A stretch of DNA of 64,000 nt from Odontocerum albicorne (GCA_949825065.1 OX463852.1:12919897-12983896), one strand, 5' to 3'; shown: positions 23,591 through 34,180, counted from the stretch's first letter. Numbers and translations: made by a program. Notes: generated from the letters alone by a model not told the origin.

Positions 23591-24029
23591 AAATCTTAAC
23601 TTTTTTTATATTAAATCCATAATTTGGTATTCTCGTTACCTTCAAAGATTTTATTTTTCCTACTGAAGTCATTGTTCATTGAATTGAATTATATCTGATT
23701 TTTTTCACTTTCCGTGTTGTAATATAGTATATATTGGTACTATCATGCATTATATTCAAAAAGGTAATATGCATTCTGAATTGTTAGTTTTTTTTTAAAG
23801 ATGTTGATACATTTTATAATTGTTACTGTGACTTGTAAAGGACACTTAAGTTTAATTTATTTGGCAATAAATTTACCTCTCAACATTAAATAATTAGTTA
23901 AGAGAAGTACAATAAATAATTCAGAGCACACTACGAGTATGTGGTCTAGAGACGTTACACGTTAGTATTAACGCCGACAAAGGAAAAATAACCGAAACGA
24001 AACGTCGGAAGGGGGCTTAAAAATAAAAC
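23591..24029. other. AT-rich sequence, nothing recognised
   Basis: No gene or repeat signature seen. Confidence 0.5.
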
Positions 24030-24250
24030 TGAATCCAATGCTCGCTCTGCTACGACCCATGGGGCGGGGGAACGCTCCTAAGGAGATGAGAATTCTCCCG
24101 GTGTAGTGAGCACCAATTAGCGTCTCAGGTCGAACGCAAATGGAACAGAACGTAAAGAAAAAAAACACGGATAGAAACGGCGGCGGAGCGCGGCTGACAT
24201 CGGCACACATTGCAAGGGAGGCTTGTCTCGGCCGGCTATCGAGGGGAGAG
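24030..24250. other. GC-rich island
   Basis: GC-rich and CpG-containing (GGGGCGGGGGAACGC, GGCGGCGGAGCGCGGCTG). No protein-like frame on either strand that I recognise. Confidence 0.35.
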
Positions 24251-24401
24251 GGGTGATCTTTAAGTCGGGTTTTAGTCTTTTTATTTACTTTGTTTTATAT
24301 TTAAGATTTTAAATTGTATTATTGTAATTACAAATTAACTCATTTTTTTTTATTTTGCTACCAACTGTGGTCGTTGTTAACCCAATGTTTTAACCTTGAT
24401 T

Positions 24402-24480
24402 AACTCCATGGCCTAGAAATTTAACACTTCATCATCCGAAGGTCTCGTGTTCGATTTCCTTGTATTTCACATTCAGATCC
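24402..24480 (+). mobile_element. Degenerate tRNA-like SINE head
   Basis: CCATGGCCTAGAAATTTAAC resembles a tRNA A box and GTGTTCGATTTCC a B box, spaced as in the other SINE heads of the window. Decayed; the body is not identified. Confidence 0.4.
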
Positions 24481-24554
24481 TTTAAAATCCGATTGGTCGA
24501 AAGAAGTTGTCTATATTGTTAGTTTCGTGTCTTCAAAAGTAGGACCCTTTACAG

Positions 24555-24762
24555 CAGGCATGTCAAACTCGTTTTGCACCACGGGTTACATAAACTATTT
24601 TTTATTAAACCAAAGGCCGCATGTTTTCTCGATCAAAATAAAAGTTATTTCAAAATAACTTCTTCTTTTTTTCGATTTATAGTGCAATTTTTTTATCATG
24701 GCGGCCCGCAGTCTTGTTGAAGGGCCGCATTTGGCCCGCGGACCGCGTGTTTGGCATGTTTG
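24555..24762. mobile_element. 208-bp hAT-type MITE with 8-bp target duplication
   Basis: The ends CAGGCATGTCAAACTCG and, inverted, CAAACATGCCAAACACG form 17-bp imperfect terminal repeats. Both sides carry the identical 8-bp duplication CTTTACAG (24547-24554 and 24763-24770), diagnostic of the hAT superfamily. The interior has the GGCCCGCGGACC-type subterminal GC motifs common in hAT MITEs and no coding capacity. Confidence 0.85.
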
Positions 24763-24849
24763 CTTTACAGGATACCTAAGATCACTGAAAACAGGAACTT
24801 GTTTTCATATATGTACACAAAAAAACTTCCGGTAACCCCAATATAGTTT

Positions 24850-25095
24850 AAGTATTGACGTTGAAAAAAATTGTTTTCGTCGGACATATGAGATGCGAAA
24901 AACTCAGGAAATCCGATCATCAAGGACTGGTCTTGGAGGGAGTACCAGAAAGAGGCCCCGAGGGCGACCATGCATCCAACAGATGGAAGCACAGTATAAA
25001 GGATGGATTAATGAGTTTGAATGTTCCTAATTGGCGCACCTGTACAAAAAAAGCATACATAGGAGCACAACGTGAAGAAAACCCTCAATCTCAAT
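24850..25095 (+). mobile_element. LINE C-terminal fragment (family C), degenerate
   Basis: A frame reads KIVFVGHMRCEKLRK, matching the (F/V)GH-x-M-R block, and ends DGLMSLNVPNWRTC, similar to the fragment at 21000-21145. No polymerase motifs remain. Confidence 0.5.
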
Positions 25096-26686
25096 TCCAA
25101 TAGCGCAATAAGAGGTACGTATGTAGCTTATTTTTTTTTTTCAAGAAAAAAATACTAAGCTTTCTTAATTTTGTGTCTGAATACAGAGACAAACCTTCAC
25201 AATAAATCCTAACTTATTACCCTATTCAAAGAATTCAAATTGAGAAAAAAGTTAAGAAGGTCGTCGTATATGTTATATATCTACAGTAGTAAGGACGTAC
25301 CCTGAACACAAATCATGAAATTTTCAGGTTAGGATTTATTATTTAAGACGGTTTCTGAATTCAGGCATTCCGCTTGAAAACTAGAAAAAGCCCCGAAGGA
25401 TGCAGTCGTTGAAGGAAGTCTGAACCGAGCAGATTTCTCGTAATTTTGCAAGACGATTTGATACTTACTATTTTGCAATGCGCAATTAGCAAATCAGAAA
25501 AAAAGAACTATTTATAAAGTGTATACACCTGCTTCTTCTTAATGCCCCTCTATCCAGCTAACACTTCCGCCTAGACAAGGTAATTGGAGACATAATTAGA
25601 CGTGAAGAGCCCCTCACATGATAATTGGAATGTTATTTTTATTCGTTGATAAATTATGTTTAAATTAAAATGTTACGCGTATAATGCGACAATCAGATTT
25701 CATTCTGACAGAAACCGGCACAAAAAAACGTCATAAAATAAAAAAATCTATTATTTAATCGATATTGAAATCACAGCATGTTACACTACCCTATAGTGTA
25801 TTTATATTTTCTCTTAAATCTGAAAGAAAATAACTTAGCAGAAGTGATAAAATTTGAAATAGGACACGACTACAATGCTTACACGTTATCATATTATACT
25901 CGTATATGTGAGTATGGTTGATGAGGTAGATCAGATTCTCCACTTTGGATATATGCAGAAATAGAAACGATGCATCCAATAGTGACCAACTACCCAGCCA
26001 CCTAATTTTTGGACGACTCGTTGGGAAAATCACCGTACGTCATAAGGAGTCTAGTGGCTGAAAGACTCCGAATCTAAAGAGTTGCATACGAATGAAGGAG
26101 AATTTATTAATTTTTGTTGTGATTAATGCGCAAATTGATTAAAATAAATGAGATACATAAGAGCGTACTATTCTTGTTCTAAAGGAACTATTACAGACGC
26201 TGGCCTTCTATGCTGACGCCACGATCGAATGTGGAAATGACAGTAGCGACGTAGACTAATTATATTTAACTAAACATCCTAGAATGTTCGTGATTAAGCC
26301 CAAGGTTTTTTGGTGCTTGACCAACCTAAAGTGGCGTTTGTGTCGTAATCAAGTTAAATGACTTTTGAAATATAATAACTGTTTTGTGTTTCATAAAGCA
26401 AGTTCAAGAATAATGTTGTCTAGGTAGTATTATCTAAAATAACTAAAGAATTACGAAGGTTATTGAACGAATTGTAACTAACTAAAGGAAACTAAGTCAA
26501 TGGAGCAGTAAAACATTTCCCGAATCGAATAGTATCATAATCTACTAAGGAGACAGTTAACAGCAGTATGTCAGTAGCAACTTTGATGTGAGATAAAAAA
26601 AAACGTGAACGTGGAAAAAATGTAAGCCGAATATAAGCTGTAGTAATGCATGTACTGAGAAGAATAGATGGGGAGACAATATATAA
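25096..26686. other. AT-rich sequence, nothing recognised
   Basis: No supportable gene. Contains CTATCCAGCTAACACTTCCG near 25550, vaguely like LINE/SINE 3' tails, but this is too short to call. Confidence 0.45.
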
Positions 26687-26688
26687 TA

Positions 26689-27595
26689 CGAGGGTCATCC
26701 AGAAAGTAAGGTTACAACATTTATGTACGATCGAAAAATGATTGTATTTAATTGAAATTCACAGGATACTTCAGAAATATATTAAACTATTTTTCAACGT
26801 AATCGCCGTCGAGATCGAGACATTTCTGTAGTCGGGGCACTAGCTTTTGTATGCCTGTGTCATAGACCTCCGCCGCCAGCTCTTTCAGCCACTTCTTCAC
26901 AGCTTCCTCGACCTCCTGATCGTTGGAAAATTGTTCGGGTGTAGTGACACACCCACGTCTCATTCCCCGTCACGATCGAGTCCAGAAAAGCTTCTCCCTC
27001 TTGTGCAAAATGATCCAAAAATTCACGCACGGCGGTCACGCGATTTTGACGGTGCTCCGGTGTGAGCATTCTGGGCACCCATCTCGCACACAATTTCTTG
27101 TAACCAAGTTTTTCCGACACAATATCACCAAGAAGACTTCGAGAAATGTCAGGAAATTCTTCATGAAGGTCGTCAAGCGTCACACGGCGGTCATTTCACA
27201 CTTGTACTTCAATTTTTTGCACAAGTTCGTCAGAAATCACTGCCTTGCCTCGTCGTGAGTATGTACGGCCTTCTCTGAACAGCCTAACCCATTTCGTGAC
27301 ATGTTGTCGACTCATCACATCACTACCATAAACTTCCACGAGCTTCCGATTCGCGGCGGTATTGTTCTGCAGTCAAAAAACGGATGACTGCGCGGATGTC
27401 GCACGGACGGGAGGTGGCGGGAGCGCGCGACGACCTCTCCATCGGAAAAATTTACTGTGACTGAACAAAATGGCCGACAAACACGCGGGACCAAACAAAC
27501 TGACCGTTAGGATCCCCCCTACACGCCAACTTCGAAACAAAAAAATTTCCCCGGCCTCAGGAGCCCTTGTAACCTTACTTTCTAGATGACCCTCG
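26689..27595 (-). mobile_element. Internally deleted mariner (copy 2 of a shared-deletion family)
   Basis: A 907-bp element with 29-bp ends differing at one position, flanked by TA at 26687-26688 and 27596-27597. It is the minus-strand relative of 17620-18510, with the same terminal repeats, the same deletion junction and the same asparagine replacing the first catalytic aspartate. The small length difference comes from minor indels. Confidence 0.93.
26787..27442 (-). pseudogene. Mariner transposase lacking two catalytic motifs
   Basis: The minus-strand frame preserves TLDDLHEEFPDISRSLLGDI, GYKKLCARWVPRMLTPEHR and IVTGNETWVCHYT, then joins directly to C-terminal sequence. WVPRML is intact here, whereas in the copy at 17767 it is frameshifted. 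The helix-turn-helix part lies in another frame. Second and third catalytic aspartates are absent. Confidence 0.88.
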
Positions 27596-27629
27596 TATAT
27601 CAATACGGAATAAGGATGAATGCTACCTT

Positions 27630-27960
27630 AAAATTGATGCAATTAACATAATAAAGAAAATAATTATGTGATGGTTTGGGCATGTTGAACGAATGTATGA
27701 CGAAAGACTGACAAAACAAATATATAGTGCCGGTGTAAGTGGAAGGCGAGATAGAGAAAGATCACGGAAAGCAGGATTTAACAAAATGGTATTTTGACAG
27801 AAGAGAATGTAAGAAGCCAGAGAAATCAAAGGAACCGTATGAAAAGGTAAATGGGTGAAAAAGAAGAGAAAGGTGCATTTTAATAGAAAAGCCTGGCACT
27901 GCCATTAATGCCTACAGAGAAACGTCGTGATGGCATACATGTGTGAGGGTTAAGCCATTC
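27630..27960 (+). mobile_element. LINE 3' fragment (RTE-like family A)
   Basis: A frame reads WFGHVERMYDERLTKQIYSA and then GVSGRRDRERSRKAGFNKM. This is the best-preserved copy of the block recurring at 20690 and 48815. It ends with TGCCTACAGAGAAACGTCGTGATGG, a variant of the family tail. Polymerase sequence is missing. Confidence 0.65.
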
Positions 27961-28308
27961 TTTACTATAATATTATATAATAATATTCCCAAAAACCTTT
28001 GAGCCCTTCATCTTAGTAAGGGCGAAGCTTCTCTTCGTGTCAGTAGCATTAATAGAACAAATCAATCTGAGATTAATATTATTCATTGAGTACTGCATCT
28101 ATCATGGCTCAGTACCGGGAGGAGTGAAGGCGAACCATTAACTCAGTTCCAGATAATTAGGGAACCACGATGCTCAGGCATGAGCAACATTGCTAAGACA
28201 AATAACACACAGTATAGTCTAAAAATCACTGACATGATAAGAAGCTTTAAAACATATAATTTTGTGTTTATTCTAATAAAGACAATCCATTCATCCTATT
28301 TATAGCAG

Positions 28309-29190
28309 GCATGGCAACCTCCGGCCCGCGGGCCGCATGCGTCTCGCCAGCGAGCGGTTTTTTTTTATAAATCATGAAAGAAAGAATAATAAAACACGAT
28401 TTGTTTAATAATATCGCTACACTATATTTTCGACACGACTAAAAATATTTATATGAAAATAAAAAAATCTTATTTAAATGTGACCCAAAATGATGGAAAT
28501 AGAACATAACACATAATAGACAGAAAATAAAATATAAATAATTTATTTTTTACGTGTGATATTAATATTTAATAATTATAAATTAGGTATCCATGTAATA
28601 TGATATTCATGCAATGTAAATTGTAGATATATTCAATAAAAAAATCAATGCAAGAATTTGTCTGCCCTCATTAGTCAGTGTTTAAGTCGTTTAGTTCATG
28701 AACCAAGCTTCCCAGGTTCGATTCCCGGGATGTCAAAGTTTTTTCCCCGTTATTCTGATTTTACACCGTGTTGCCACCCCCATCCAGCTAGACAAAGATA
28801 GTCTTGTGAATGAGAAACAGTGCCTCACATAATTTTTTATGATGAAAATGATCATAAATATTTCAAAAAATGTTGTAAGTACTTTTTTAGTCGATCAAAG
28901 AATTTTATTTGTAATATATTTCCCTTCTTAATAAAAAATATTTTATTTCTCGTTTATGCAATTTTTTCATGAAATTATAATTGTTTATACTACAATAATT
29001 TCATGAAAAAAATGCATACTATAAACTTTATAGTAATCACGAGTGTGTTAGTAGTAAAACGTCTCGTACCTTTTCAGGCATTCAATTATTGATATACCTA
29101 TTTTTTTTTAAATAAATACACGTGCGGCACGCGAGCCTTTCTTTACCCAATACAGGTTTTGGCACACGGCCCAAAAAGATTGGCCACCCT
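28309..29190. mobile_element. hAT-like composite element
   Basis: The left end AGGCATGGCAACCTCCGGCC and the inverted right end AGGGTGGCCAATC resemble hAT termini, with GGCCCGCGGGCCGC inside the left end. Neighbouring bases (TTTATAGC left, TTTATTCA right) share only part of an 8-bp duplication, so the pairing of the ends is tentative. A tRNA-like head sits inside at about 28690-28745. No transposase frame is present. Confidence 0.4.
28690..28745 (+). repeat. tRNA-like head inside hAT-like composite
   Basis: TCGTTTAGTTCATGAACC followed by CAGGTTCGATTCCCGG has A- and B-box character. It is too incomplete for a tRNA gene and is probably a SINE remnant. Confidence 0.4.
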
Positions 29191-29317
29191 TTATTCATTC
29201 GAAAAAGAAAAAATAAATAAAAAAGATTCTCAAAAGTTCCATTAACGCGTGTAGTTCCAGGTTCACTTAAAAACACCCTTTACCGGATGAAGTTCCTGAT
29301 ATGGCTTTTAATATTGG

Positions 29318-30240
29318 GTGTTAACATAAGTTGTGTCCGTTTTTTTCCAATTTAAAAATGAGCACCAAAAGTAAAACAAAATGATAAAGGTTATACGTCA
29401 TTCGAAAGAAAAAAAATCTACAAGACATTGTGTTTGCTTTTACGTTACATATATTATTTTATTTGATTACAAGCCTTCAAAATGGAATGTCAAGTACACG
29501 AAAGTGAGCATTTTCGACACCTCTTTCTGTTCGCGTTCAAGCGAAGGAATAAAGCTGCCAAAGCTGCTTGCGACATTTACGAAGTGTGCGATGAAGATGC
29601 TATGAATTAAAAGACAGCTCATCGATGGTTTTTGCGTTTCAAATACGGTAATTTCAACCTGAAAGACATGGAGCGTTCCGGACGACCAGTGGACTTTGAT
29701 GAGGACCGCTTAAACCATATTATTCATGATGATCCCCTTCAAACCAGATGAATTGTAGTCACATAACTGTATACCGTCTTAAATCAATGGGTCAAGTCCA
29801 GAAGTTCGGTGCTTGGGTTCCACATGTTTCAAGTGAAAACAACAAAAATCAGCGTTCGACAATTTCTGCTGGTTTGCTCGCGCTTCATCGAGCTACGCAT
29901 GGCCACAAGCAAAGGTTCCTTTACCGAAGAGGTCATTTCATTCATAGCATATTCACCGTACACTTTGCAAATATCGCGAGTAGTTTTGGCAGCTTTATTC
30001 TCTCGATTGAACGCGAACAGGAGATGTCGAAAATGCTCACTTTCGTCTACTTGACATTCCATTTTGAAGGCTTGTAATCAAATAAAATAATATATACTCG
30101 TATATAACGTAAAAGCAAACACAAAATCTTGTAGAGCAGAAAATTTTCTTTCGAATGACGTTAACCTTTACCATTTTGTTTTACTTTTGGTGCTCATTTT
30201 TAAATTTGAAAAAAAAACGGACACAACTTATGTTAACACC
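29318..30240. mobile_element. Fold-back mariner with duplicated inverted 5' half
   Basis: The left arm from 29318 (GGTGTTAACATAAGTTGTGT) to about 29607 contains the mariner left end, leader and transposase N-terminus. A right arm of nearly 300 bp, about 29945-30240, is its reverse complement with scattered substitutions and small indels. Between them is single-copy transposase sequence. The expected 3' half of the gene is missing and replaced by the inverted copy of the 5' part. No TA duplication is evident at the outer edges. Confidence 0.88.
29481..29935 (+). pseudogene. Mariner transposase N-terminal half
   Basis: Starts MECQVHESEHFRHLLFAF and has a stop after EDAMN near 29607. It resumes as HRWFLRFKYGNFNLKDMERS, SHITVYRLKSMGQVQKFG, AWVPHVSSENNKNQ and GHKQRFLYR. 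This covers the DNA-binding domain and linker (AWVPHVS equals WVPHEL). The sequence then breaks off before the first catalytic aspartate, where the inverted arm begins. The same N-terminus is encoded on the minus strand at 29939-30062. Confidence 0.85.
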
Positions 30241-30589
30241 AAATAGAAAGTAATTAAAAATAATTATAATCAATCAAAATGTTATGATTTTATCATGGTA
30301 ACTTAACGGTAAAAGTACCGTTGAAGATTAACGTACGAAGGAAGATGTTTAGTCTTGTCGCAATGTAATAACGTTTTAGTCATTATATGGACGTAGATAT
30401 AGTATTTTATATTTTGTACAAAGGACCCCCACTTACATTTTACCTGTTCTGAGATAATTGAGGAAACAGCGCGCTACTTTGTACGAGTATGGACTAGTTT
30501 GAAAAAAAAATAAGACAATTTAACCATGACAAGCCATTTAACTGATTTGATATTTTTGCACGTTTAAAATTTAGATACGTTATTTTATA
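30241..30589. other. AT-rich sequence, nothing recognised
   Basis: No feature supported. Confidence 0.5.
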
Positions 30590-30690
30590 ACGCCATGCCC
30601 CTTGCAGGGTATGCAGAAAGATCAGACCTTTAAACATTTCTATCCAAGCACACAGCTTTTTCCTCAACATTCTAACCTCTCGTCATGTGA
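30590..30690 (-). mobile_element. LINE 3' tail fragment
   Basis: On the minus strand, CTGCATACCCTGCAAGGGGC followed by ATGGCGTTAT matches the recurring LINE tail (CTGCCTACCCC...GGCGTGATG). Only the tail region is recognisable. Confidence 0.4.
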
Positions 30691-30698
30691 GGTGTAAG

Positions 30699-31012
30699 AC
30701 CACGCGGTAACGTGCTAGACTTCTGCACGGAAGATCGCCGGTTCGAACTCCGCGCTGTGCTACTTCCTTCAAATGATACAGGCATTTTTTCCGCATAGTA
30801 TTTGGGGATTTAAGGATGCCTATGACTTCGTCATATCTATTCTTTCAAAAAGAGGACAAAAACATGCCGGTGTGTTCCGCTCACCTCACTTCGGTGTGCC
30901 ATCGAATCCAGTAAAAAAAATAAAACTCCACGGCCCAGTTTCGCTTTCCAATTGAATTAACGTTGCAATGGCGAGGGGGTTTAGACTACGAGGCCCAGCA
31001 AAGGCGACGACA
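30699..31012 (+). mobile_element. tRNA-derived SINE, family 1
   Basis: Head ACCACGCGGTAACGTGC and B box GGTTCGAACTCC are followed by an approximately 250-bp body. Shared body landmarks with 33314-33639 are GATGCCTATGACTTCGTCATAT/GATACCTATGACGTTGGTCATAT, ACATGCCGGTGTG(T/C)TCCG and GACTACGAGGCCCAG. The two copies together define the family. Non-coding; transcription would be from the internal RNA polymerase III promoter. Confidence 0.8.
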
Positions 31013-31049
31013 TCTCGTCATGCGCAAACGTATATTATTCATACTTCTC

Positions 31050-31345
31050 ACTATACCTTCTTTCGAAATCTGGTCCATTTGATCCAACCACGTTTTTCTC
31101 GGTCTACATTTTTCACATACATTGCATTTCTGACTTGTAAACTAGCTGTCATTGTTTCGAAATTCATGCCCTCCATATGTCCAAACCATCTTAAAACTCC
31201 TTTTTTCGTCTTACTTAAAACGTCCATTTTATCCATGAATTCATTTCAGAAGTCTTTATTCCGTCTTCTTTCATATTATATGCTTTTACGACATTTAAAA
31301 AAAAACATTTTATGGGTAACATGTTTAAAACGTAAGGATGTCTGT
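31050..31345 (-). mobile_element. LINE C-terminal fragment
   Basis: A minus-strand frame reads MDVLSKTKKGVLRWFGHMEG, the (R)WFGH-x-x-x-M block found after the reverse transcriptase in RTE-like LINEs. Downstream is VKNVDREKRGWIKW. Truncated and non-functional. Confidence 0.55.
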
Positions 31346-31818
31346 AAAATACGTGAAGACCTGTAACATGGATTTCGAATAGTGGGAAGATTAGGCCAGA
31401 TATATAATTGTGTGATGCCAAATGCTTCATCAAGGCAAAAATGTGTGTCATGAGGACCTCAAATTCAAGCGAGAGGGCAAAGCATGAAATATCCCCGGAC
31501 CAGGACTGGCGTGACCCTGTCTGTGGATCGAGAATTGGTATCCACAATCATCAGAAAAGATACCGCCGGCACCAAGCATCCCTTCAATAACAATTCATTA
31601 TTAATCACTCCATATCCATCATGTGTGAAGACGGGCAGGGGGCAACAATAACGTGTGTAACTTACTACGATTGACATACGGAAAAGATGACTTGTACTCG
31701 TACAATGACAATACTGACAACGTTCTAGCATAAACTACTAAATGGGAATTTGTGTCTCCGAGAGTGAAACTCTTTTGTTTATAGTTAAGGCATTAACGTT
31801 GTGGAGGTTTAAAGACAT
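31346..31818. other. Unassigned sequence
   Basis: Short open frames on both strands around 31465-31590 have no similarity I recognise. Confidence 0.4.
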
Positions 31819-32100
31819 TGTAAATTATTTTTATCAAACACTGTTCATTCCGCTTTTTTGTGACGGTATAACCCTACCGGTTTCAAGGCTTTCACCTCAT
31901 CTTCAGGGGATGTATTTCACCTCTGGCTTTCACCTCATCTTTCACCTCTGGCTTTCACCTCTTCAGGGGATGTCTTTCCCCTCATATTCAGGGAAGTCTT
32001 GTTTGCGCTCCCCTGAAGATGAGGTGAAACCCTTGAAACCGGTAGGGTTATACCGTCACAAAAAAGTGGAATAAACAGTGTTTGATAAAAATAAATTACA
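31819..32100. repeat. 282-bp fold-back repeat with ~93-bp arms
   Basis: The left arm 31819-31912 and the right arm 32008-32100 are inverted copies with few mismatches, sharing TTTTATCAAACACTGTT, GTGACGGTATAACCCTACCG and CACCTCATCTTCAGGGGA. The spacer carries further direct copies of the CACCTC...TTCAGGGGATG motif. It is a non-coding MITE or SINE-derived fold-back element. The superfamily is not determined. Confidence 0.85.
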
Positions 32101-32149
32101 ATGAAACTCTTTTAATATTTTGACAAAATATAATTACGTGTATTCACGG

Positions 32150-32350
32150 CGGTTTCGCAGCCGTCGCTTCAGTTTATACATCACTTGTGTATAATTCTTA
32201 GGAGGCAGTTTTCGCGACATACTCCCATTGATTTTCCGCCTCGCAGCCTCCTCAGACGGCCCGCGCCCCCTCGCCCTCTTACCCGCAGACCGGTCCCCGC
32301 GGCTCCCGCCCCTGCATCCCTGCCGGTGCAGTAAACTTTTCAGGCCGCAA
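32150..32350. other. GC-rich island
   Basis: Peak of C-rich, CpG-rich sequence (GACGGCCCGCGCCCCCTCGC, CGGTCCCCGCGGCTCC). No recognisable protein. Begins abruptly after AT-rich DNA. Confidence 0.35.
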
Positions 32351-32879
32351 TCCCCTTTCCAATTCTATTCTCAGCCGAAGTAAATACAGTATACCAGACC
32401 ACTGTATTGATGCAATTCAAAGAACGCGTTTGTCCGTGCATTCAAAAGTTATCACAACAATACGATTTAAATTTCCAAAACACTTCAGTGTCAATACTCA
32501 ACCACAATTAAATATCGGTAACTTGTTAATTATATTTAATTTATTTCACAGAAAACTTTATTCCATTTATCCATTGTTTCCTTTTTGTTTCGGTCACTAC
32601 ACAAGCTTCATAATTAAGAGTACGATTATTTTGCACCACTGTCCATTATCAGATTTATTAGCAAAAACAATAGTAAGTGCGATATTGGCCTTGTTACCTG
32701 CAGCAACACGCCTTTCAATATTTTTGCATATTTAATCAACTTTTTTAAATTTCATTGTTCATTTTTATAATGGCATATTGAAGAGCGTGGCAGGCAGTCA
32801 ACATTATTTCGGGGGCATTAATCGAGCTCTCGCGATTAGTCTGAACGCCCACTAGATTAAGAACGAAACTCACGGCTCA
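32351..32879. other. Unassigned AT-rich sequence
   Basis: No gene or repeat supported. Confidence 0.45.
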
Positions 32880-33093
32880 TTATTGCAAGTGTTAATAATA
32901 ATACCACACTTTAAAAGGTAAAAACAATCGCATATGTCTAGCGCGTGTGAGTAGTTAGTTACCAGATGAACTATTTTACCGGACTGAAACATTTTTATCT
33001 TATTTCTTTCGGGTACCTTCGGGAATCGAACCAGAACCCCTCGGGTGAAAGGCAAGCCTCTTACGAACTAAGCCACGGAGAATGCGAACTGTT
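32880..33093 (-). mobile_element. tRNA-derived SINE, family 3
   Basis: Minus-strand head CCGTGGCTTAGTTCGTAAG with CTTTCACCCG in the anticodon-arm position and B box GGTTCGATTCCC. The arm resembles tRNA-Glu, an inference. The body shares GTACCCGAAA(G/A)AAAT, GTCCGGTAA and the GCGC...AGAC...GCGATTGTT block with the copy at 34985-35302. Acceptor-stem pairing is absent, so this is not a tRNA gene. Confidence 0.7.
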
Positions 33094-33313
33094 ACCAATC
33101 GGCGCCAAAGAAAAAGATCATAATTGTAAACATGACACTTAGACTGCCTACTTCATTGATAATACCCAGAGGACGTACATCAACTCGACAATAACAATAT
33201 ATTAAAAAAAAATAGTATTAAGACTCCAAAAGACAAAAAAATAGTATTAAGACCGCGACCCCGTGCAAAAAAAAAGGGAATTCACCTATCAATATTTCGA
33301 AAAATTTTGGCAT

Positions 33314-33639
33314 AACCGCGCGGTAACGCACTGGACTTGCGTGCGGAAGGTCGCCAGTTCGAACCCCGCAATTTGTACTTCCCTCGAATCACATAGACCT
33401 TTTTAGTATTTTAGAGTACAAGGATACCTATGACGTTGGTCATATATATTCTTTCAAAAAATAAAAAGGAAAAAAAACATGCCGGTGTGCTCCGATTGTC
33501 TCACTTCGGTTTGCCATCGGATTCTCTTCGCTTTCCAACTGAATTAAATTTTATGAACCGGAGTTTCGCTTTCCAACTGAATTAACGCTGGAATGGCGAG
33601 GGGATCTTCGACTACGAGGCCCAGTAACGACGACGACCT
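33314..33639 (+). mobile_element. tRNA-derived SINE, family 1
   Basis: The best-preserved head of the family: AACCGCGCGGTAACGCACTG and GCCAGTTCGAACCCCGC. The body matches 30699-31012 and has an internal duplication of TTCGCTTTCCAACTGAATTA. It ends near GACTACGAGGCCCAGTAACG. Confidence 0.8.
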
Positions 33640-34109
33640 TGTGAAAAAGGCTTTTCGTCTATGGTTGCATTGAAAACTAAATACAGAAATCGTCTGTTAT
33701 ATTTTTGATTTTGTGTTTCTAATGTAGATCCACCTATGAACACACTTAAATGAAAAACAAATTCAACCCATCACTTTTATTTATTTAAAAAAATGTCATT
33801 CCGTATATAGTTAATATTTATTCCTTAGTTTTATTATGATTACATTATTTATGCTACTTCCTACAAATTGTCATTAGCTATATAAAATTGCAAATATAAT
33901 ATATACTCATATACAGAGGTTACCATTAGAGTAAACAATGAGTTAGAATTAAATGTTTACTTTTCTCAGAAAATATGTTATTTTCCTTTTATACATATAA
34001 AGTTAACTGCATTTATAACGACCGTCCTGGTATTTTACCACGATTCTCCTGGGAGTCGCAACCCACAGACTGAGAAACGATGAAGTAGAGATAGAGGAGG
34101 CGAAATAGG
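33640..34109. other. AT-rich sequence with hAT-like end
   Basis: Around 34020-34080 the minus strand reads CGTTTCTCAGTCTGTGGGTT and GCGACTCCCAGGAGAAT, typical of a hAT transposon end. No partner end or 8-bp duplication was found. The rest is AT-rich with nothing recognised. Confidence 0.35.
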
Positions 34110-34180
34110 TATGTCACGACAGAAAAGTTTGGTGTTTTATCCTCTCTGCCTACCTCAAAGGGGAAATGTTATGATTAATA
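34110..34180 (+). mobile_element. LINE 3' tail fragment
   Basis: CCTCTCTGCCTACCTCAAAG followed by GGGAAATGTTATGAT matches the recurring LINE tail motif. Confidence 0.4.

Noticed and set aside
32680..32710. A third ratchet-point-like site (minus strand CTGCAG followed by GTAACA)
   Set aside because: The upstream tract is purine-containing and GTAACA is a weak donor; it lacks the GTAAGCTGACA shared by the other two.
33008..33086. A genuine tRNA-Glu gene on the minus strand
   Set aside because: The anticodon arm and B box fit, but the acceptor ends do not pair and the downstream body is shared with the SINE at 34985.
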